From: Chamaea fasciata
Lineage: Eukaryota; Chordata; Aves; Passeriformes; Sylviidae
NCBI GenBank assembly: GCA_029207755.1
Contig: JARCOQ010000004.1
Location: 38,791,185-38,855,184 of the forward strand
Direction of reading: 5' to 3'
Length of the DNA: 64,000 bases
The translations under genes were made by a program, and so were the position numbers. The notes below the pieces were generated by a model that was not told where the DNA came from, did no database searches, and saw only the letters and a list, made by a program, of their open reading frames with translations. Positions 60,801 to 64,000 of the stretch are shown here, in pieces. The first letter of the stretch is position 1; every line of letters starts with the position of its first letter.

Positions 60801-62481
60801 AGTTGCTCCCACTGCTCTGGGGTGTAAGTGCCTGACACAGAGGCATATACTAGATGGCTCCACATGTGCAAGATGTATAGCACTCCTCCCACACTCCCAG
60901 GGGGAGCAAGAAGGCTGTTCTGCACCTCCCACTGCCACCTGCCTCCAGGAGCTGTGACAGAAATCATGACTGCAAAAGAGCAGCACAAGTGAAATACATG
61001 CCTCAGATGCCAAGGGCTGGCACTGGGCAAGGGTGATGTGGTGAGGCCTCTCTCTGTACACCTCCCAGTGCTGCTCCACTGTCCAGCTGAGGCCATGGCC
61101 TTCAGGCACATGTGACCCTACATACTGTTTTAATTAATTTGTTTTATACATGTGCTGGTTGTTCAGAAGGTCTTCCAACCATGTCTAAAAGTATTCATCA
61201 GGGAGCCAATAAATGCATTTATTATAAACAAAATAGCCCTGGCTCACAATGGTTGGCAGCTCTGCCTCTGCCAGGCTCAGGCAGGCAGCTGGCTTGACTT
61301 CCTCTGTTCCATCCTTCTCCCCTGACTAAGAACCGGCACGGCCATGAGGCAAAGGAGGCAAGCACAGGGGCAGCAGCCACAGGCTATGCTGTGACCTATG
61401 CAGTCTGATTCATCCAGCTCAGCTCCATGGCACACGGGTTGGTCTGGAATAGGGCAGCAGCCTATTAAGGAGAACAAATAATTAGGAGCCCAAACAGTGA
61501 AGTGTTAGTCAGGAAGGCTTACTAGGGCTTTCAGGGCCCCTGGTGTAACTATGCCTCAGCTTACCTGGCCTGTTCTTATCCTTCTTTGGCCTTTTGGATG
61601 CCATCAGTGAGTCTCTCCCTGCAACTCTACCATACTTTCTACTGATTGTTGTCCTCCTGGCTTCAGGACTGTTCATTCAAGTCTGTAGCTTTTCCTCTCT
61701 GCTTTTGTGTCTGGGGAGAACTCCAGGACCCACTTTGTAAATCACTCCTTTTTTGTTGATCTGTGAATGCAAAATGAGCTCACCTGTTGTGCCAAACCTC
61801 ACAGTACCAAGAAATACTGGAGTTCCTGAGTTTCTTTCCAACTTTTCCAAGCTGGAAAACTCCTATGATAGTTTTTATATTTCACGGTTGACTATAAATA
61901 GCTGTCTCAGAGCTGCCATTTATATTCCCTTCAGGAAGCTCTGAAGAAAGTAAATCAAGGCATCAAACCCGTAGCAGTGCACGGTGGAAAGCTTTTGTGT
62001 GAACTTAAACACCTTCAGTTTCCATCTCTGCTGTATACTAGGGTCAGCCTTGCTGCTCCAGAGGCACCGTGTTTGTGCCTGAAGGCAAAGCCTGTGCAAC
62101 CCACAGAGGTGAACTGTAGGGATGTGGATCACTCTTCAGTCCTTGCACCCTTGTTTAGTAAAAGCAAATTTACAGTGTCATTTAGGTTAAGGTGTCTGGG
62201 TTTGTTTTTCATCATTACAGCAAACATTTATTCTGATAGAGTGTGAATAATGAGGTGTTTTTCCTGTCTTCAAATCAATTGTCTAAGAGATCGATACTTG
62301 CTGGAAGACCTTGGATTTCCAGAGGGGAAAGGGGAGCATGGGACTTCCCTCTGCAGGTGCAGCAGTTTTGCTCTACATGTTTGCAGGCCTGAGGCTTCAC
62401 TGTTCACTTCACTCTCCAATGCCTCCCCACTCAGTTCTTCCTGGGCTGGAAGGATGTGTCCTAAGCGAAGGATGTGGTTTT

Positions 62482-62482
<1 letters not shown>

Positions 62483-62526
<44 letters not shown>
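62483..62526 (+). repeat. 44-nt T homopolymer in KLF9 intron
   Basis: An uninterrupted T run about 400 bases before exon 2. No adjacent SINE or processed pseudogene on the minus strand was recognised. Its length makes it suspect for assembly error. Confidence 0.9.
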
Positions 62527-62528
<2 letters not shown>

Positions 62529-62924
62529 ATAATTTTGTTCATCATCAACAAATAATTCAGTAGAATGGAATTGTCAGAGGAATAATTCTGGCATACCTTT
62601 CCCAAGCTACTGCAGTGAGACCAACATGAAAAACATGGCACAGGCAGAGCTTATCTGTTGTTTTGACAGTCTTCAAGTCATGTAAGGTTCTCCACTAGAA
62701 TGTGAGTTTCATGTGTTTGGAGGGGTTTTTGGCTTCTACTTGAGGTGAGACTGAAACCTGATGAAGTGAGTTATCAACAACTCCACAGACGTTGGCACCA
62801 TGGCAGGAAACAAATGCAGTTTTCCTTCAGCAGCATGTTCTCTGGCTCCTCAAAAAGCTGGCATATGCCAATCTGCATTACCCCTGCCCTCCCTAAATCT
62901 TTTGTTACCCTTTCTTCTCTACAG

Positions 62925-63157
62925 GTGAGCGACCATTCCCCTGCACATGGCCTGACTGCCTTAAAAAGTTCTCCCGCTCTGATGAGCTCACGCGACACTA
63001 CCGAACCCACACTGGTGAGAAACAGTTCCGGTGCCCCCTCTGCGAGAAGCGATTCATGCGGAGTGACCACCTGACGAAGCACGCCCGCCGCCACACCGAG
63101 TTCCACCCGAGCATGATCAAGCGATCAAAAAAGTCCAGCTCCAGCAACTCCTCGTGA
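62925..63157 (+). CDS. KLF9: KLF9 exon 2, coding part (zinc fingers 2 and 3, stop)
   Basis: This exon completes the DNA-binding domain of KLF9. It follows a pyrimidine-rich acceptor (ctttcttctctacag|gt) and supplies the last two bases of Gly157, so 469 + 233 = 702 bases give 233 codons plus TGA at 63155-63157. Seen: finger 2 with C163, C168, H181, H185 and helix RSDELTRH; finger 3 with C193, C196, H209, H213 and helix [12 protein letters not shown] linkers between fingers. These helices are the invariant Sp/KLF DNA-contact set. Human KLF9 is 244 residues, and the shorter length here comes from the exon 1 linker. The C-terminus after SMIKRSKK is Ser/Asn-rich (SSSSNSS), unlike the short Ala/Leu/Asn tail of mammalian KLF9. 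The exon 2 coding sequence is AT/GC-balanced, in contrast to exon 1. Confidence 0.96.
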
Positions 63158-64000
63158 AGGCAGGGCTGGCCCTGGGGGAGGAGTGGGGAAGAGGCAGGCT
63201 GTGGCGAGGATGCAGGCTGTGGTGCCAGAGCATGAGCATCCACTGCAGTGCTGGTCACCCTCGCCGTCCATAAGCACACGTAGCTGGCATTAAAAAAAAA
63301 GTACTCAGTATCCCCCTCCCTATCTTCCACCTCGTGGATCTGCCCTGAGAACAGTCTGGAACAAGTGGAGTGTGGGGTGAGAGGAGGGAAGGGGCACCAG
63401 CGAGGAGGCGACCACCTCTTCCAATGTAATGCGTTGATACTGGTGTACATACATATGACTGGGCGGTCTGGCCTGTGCCACCACAGTAGCATGACCCCAA
63501 AGTCTTTGTGATTGCAGTGTCATGAACATGTTTTGTTGAACAGTGTAATGCTGCTTGTATTTAGAGTCTGTTGAGTAAAAACACTTTCCGAGTCACATAA
63601 ACAACTCAGATAAAAACTCCATAGCACATTGTAGAAGTGGGTTTACTTCTGTTTATCTTCTGCGATCCTGCACTTAAAGAGACTATTAAGAGAAACATTA
63701 CATATGTTAGCAATAGTATCTGATTGATACACTGAGATAAGGTGAATTTATACTCAATAAGGCCCATTAAATAGTGTTTTTAATTTTTCTTTGTATTAAC
63801 TATACTTTCGAATATCAGCTGGACTTTTCCAGTAAAAACATGTATGATTCAAGAAGATACTTAAAGCAAAAAAGTCCCCATAAAGAGCTCAGTAATTTTC
63901 TGACTGTGTGTATTTAGCTCTGTTATTCACTTACCTGGAAAAATACAACTCAGCCTAGATAATATGGCGGGCATGTAGGAGCTGAAGAATGTGTCTCTCA
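63158..64000 (+). other. KLF9: KLF9 3'UTR, 5' part (continues past the window)
   Basis: Sequence after the KLF9 stop codon. The first about 350 bases are GC-rich, then AT-rich to the window end. I found no canonical AATAAA in this stretch, which fits the long (multi-kb) 3'UTR of KLF9 in other vertebrates, so cleavage is probably beyond 64000. An A-run at about 63291-63300 and an AU-rich tail with ATTTA at about 63912 are visible. No second gene is seen. Confidence 0.75.

Larger units (their letters stand above)
52568..62924 (+). other. KLF9: KLF9 intron 1 (single coding-region intron)
   Basis: The 10,357-bp intron has a GT donor (gtcagc) and AG acceptor (ctacag) and is phase 1. The first kilobase (to about 53.5 kb) is still part of the CpG island. 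The rest is unremarkable, moderately AT-rich DNA. It contains a tRNA-like remnant near 57.6 kb, a CT microsatellite at 57872-57892 and a 44-nt T run at 62483-62526. I see no coding exon or full transposable element inside it. A one-intron coding structure that splits the zinc fingers after finger 1 is normal for KLF9. Confidence 0.9.

Noticed and set aside
60701..61111. 136- and 131-codon overlapping minus-strand frames in the KLF9 intron
   Set aside because: Two overlapping frames of similar length without motifs or start context; expected by chance.
1..64000. CRISPR arrays, bacterial operons or prophage-type systems
   Set aside because: The sequence is vertebrate nuclear DNA. All direct repeats found are LTRs, simple repeats or local duplications.

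Overview
This window comes from a bird genome. Four CR1 LINE fragments are present (the dominant avian LINE), together with compact avian-type endogenous retroviruses (ERVs), one of which carries a primer-binding site of the tRNA-Trp type used by avian leukosis-type viruses. The only host protein-coding gene I can support is KLF9 (BTEB1), on the + strand. KLF9 is Z-linked in chicken, so Z linkage is likely here, but that is inferred from synteny knowledge and not visible in the sequence.

Layout. 1-15.4 kb is AT-rich intergenic DNA with one notable object: a 212-bp segment (8178-8389) that recurs, perfectly identical but inverted, at 18106-18317. 15.4-17.15 kb is a 5'-truncated CR1 on the minus strand. 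20345-20960 is a solo LTR with TATA box, poly(A) signal, a duplicated U3 block and a 5-bp target-site duplication (TSD). 23.9-24.4 kb is another CR1. 27499-30892 is an ERV on the minus strand with a perfect 6-bp TSD, a tRNA-Trp-type PBS, a matrix-like and proline-rich gag and a broken RT fragment. 36281-42895 is a nest: an older solo LTR split by a complete, env-less ERV (36411-42559, minus strand) whose gag-pro-pol frame survives without a frameshift but with seven internal stops and altered catalytic residues. 43.0-43.45 kb and 48.75 kb hold further CR1 pieces. Between 44.8 and 46.15 kb two CpG-rich blocks flank an AT-rich and purine-rich stretch.

KLF9 occupies the right end: a CpG-island promoter (about 50.88-53.5 kb), a short uORF (52016-52057), exon 1 coding part 52099-52567, a 10.4-kb intron, exon 2 coding part 62925-63157 and a 3'UTR running off the window. 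The two coding parts join in phase to 233 codons plus stop, with an N-terminal Sin3-interaction-type motif and three C2H2 zinc fingers.

The least expected signals are: the identical 212-bp inverted pair; a four-helix membrane ORF with three TQT-type repeats placed before gag in the larger ERV; three evenly spaced PPVPxPR motifs in the smaller ERV gag; a perfect 18-bp-arm hairpin inside that ERV's RT remnant; the nested insertion with both TSDs readable; and a tRNA-like remnant in the KLF9 intron. ERVs are described as found, in their broken state.
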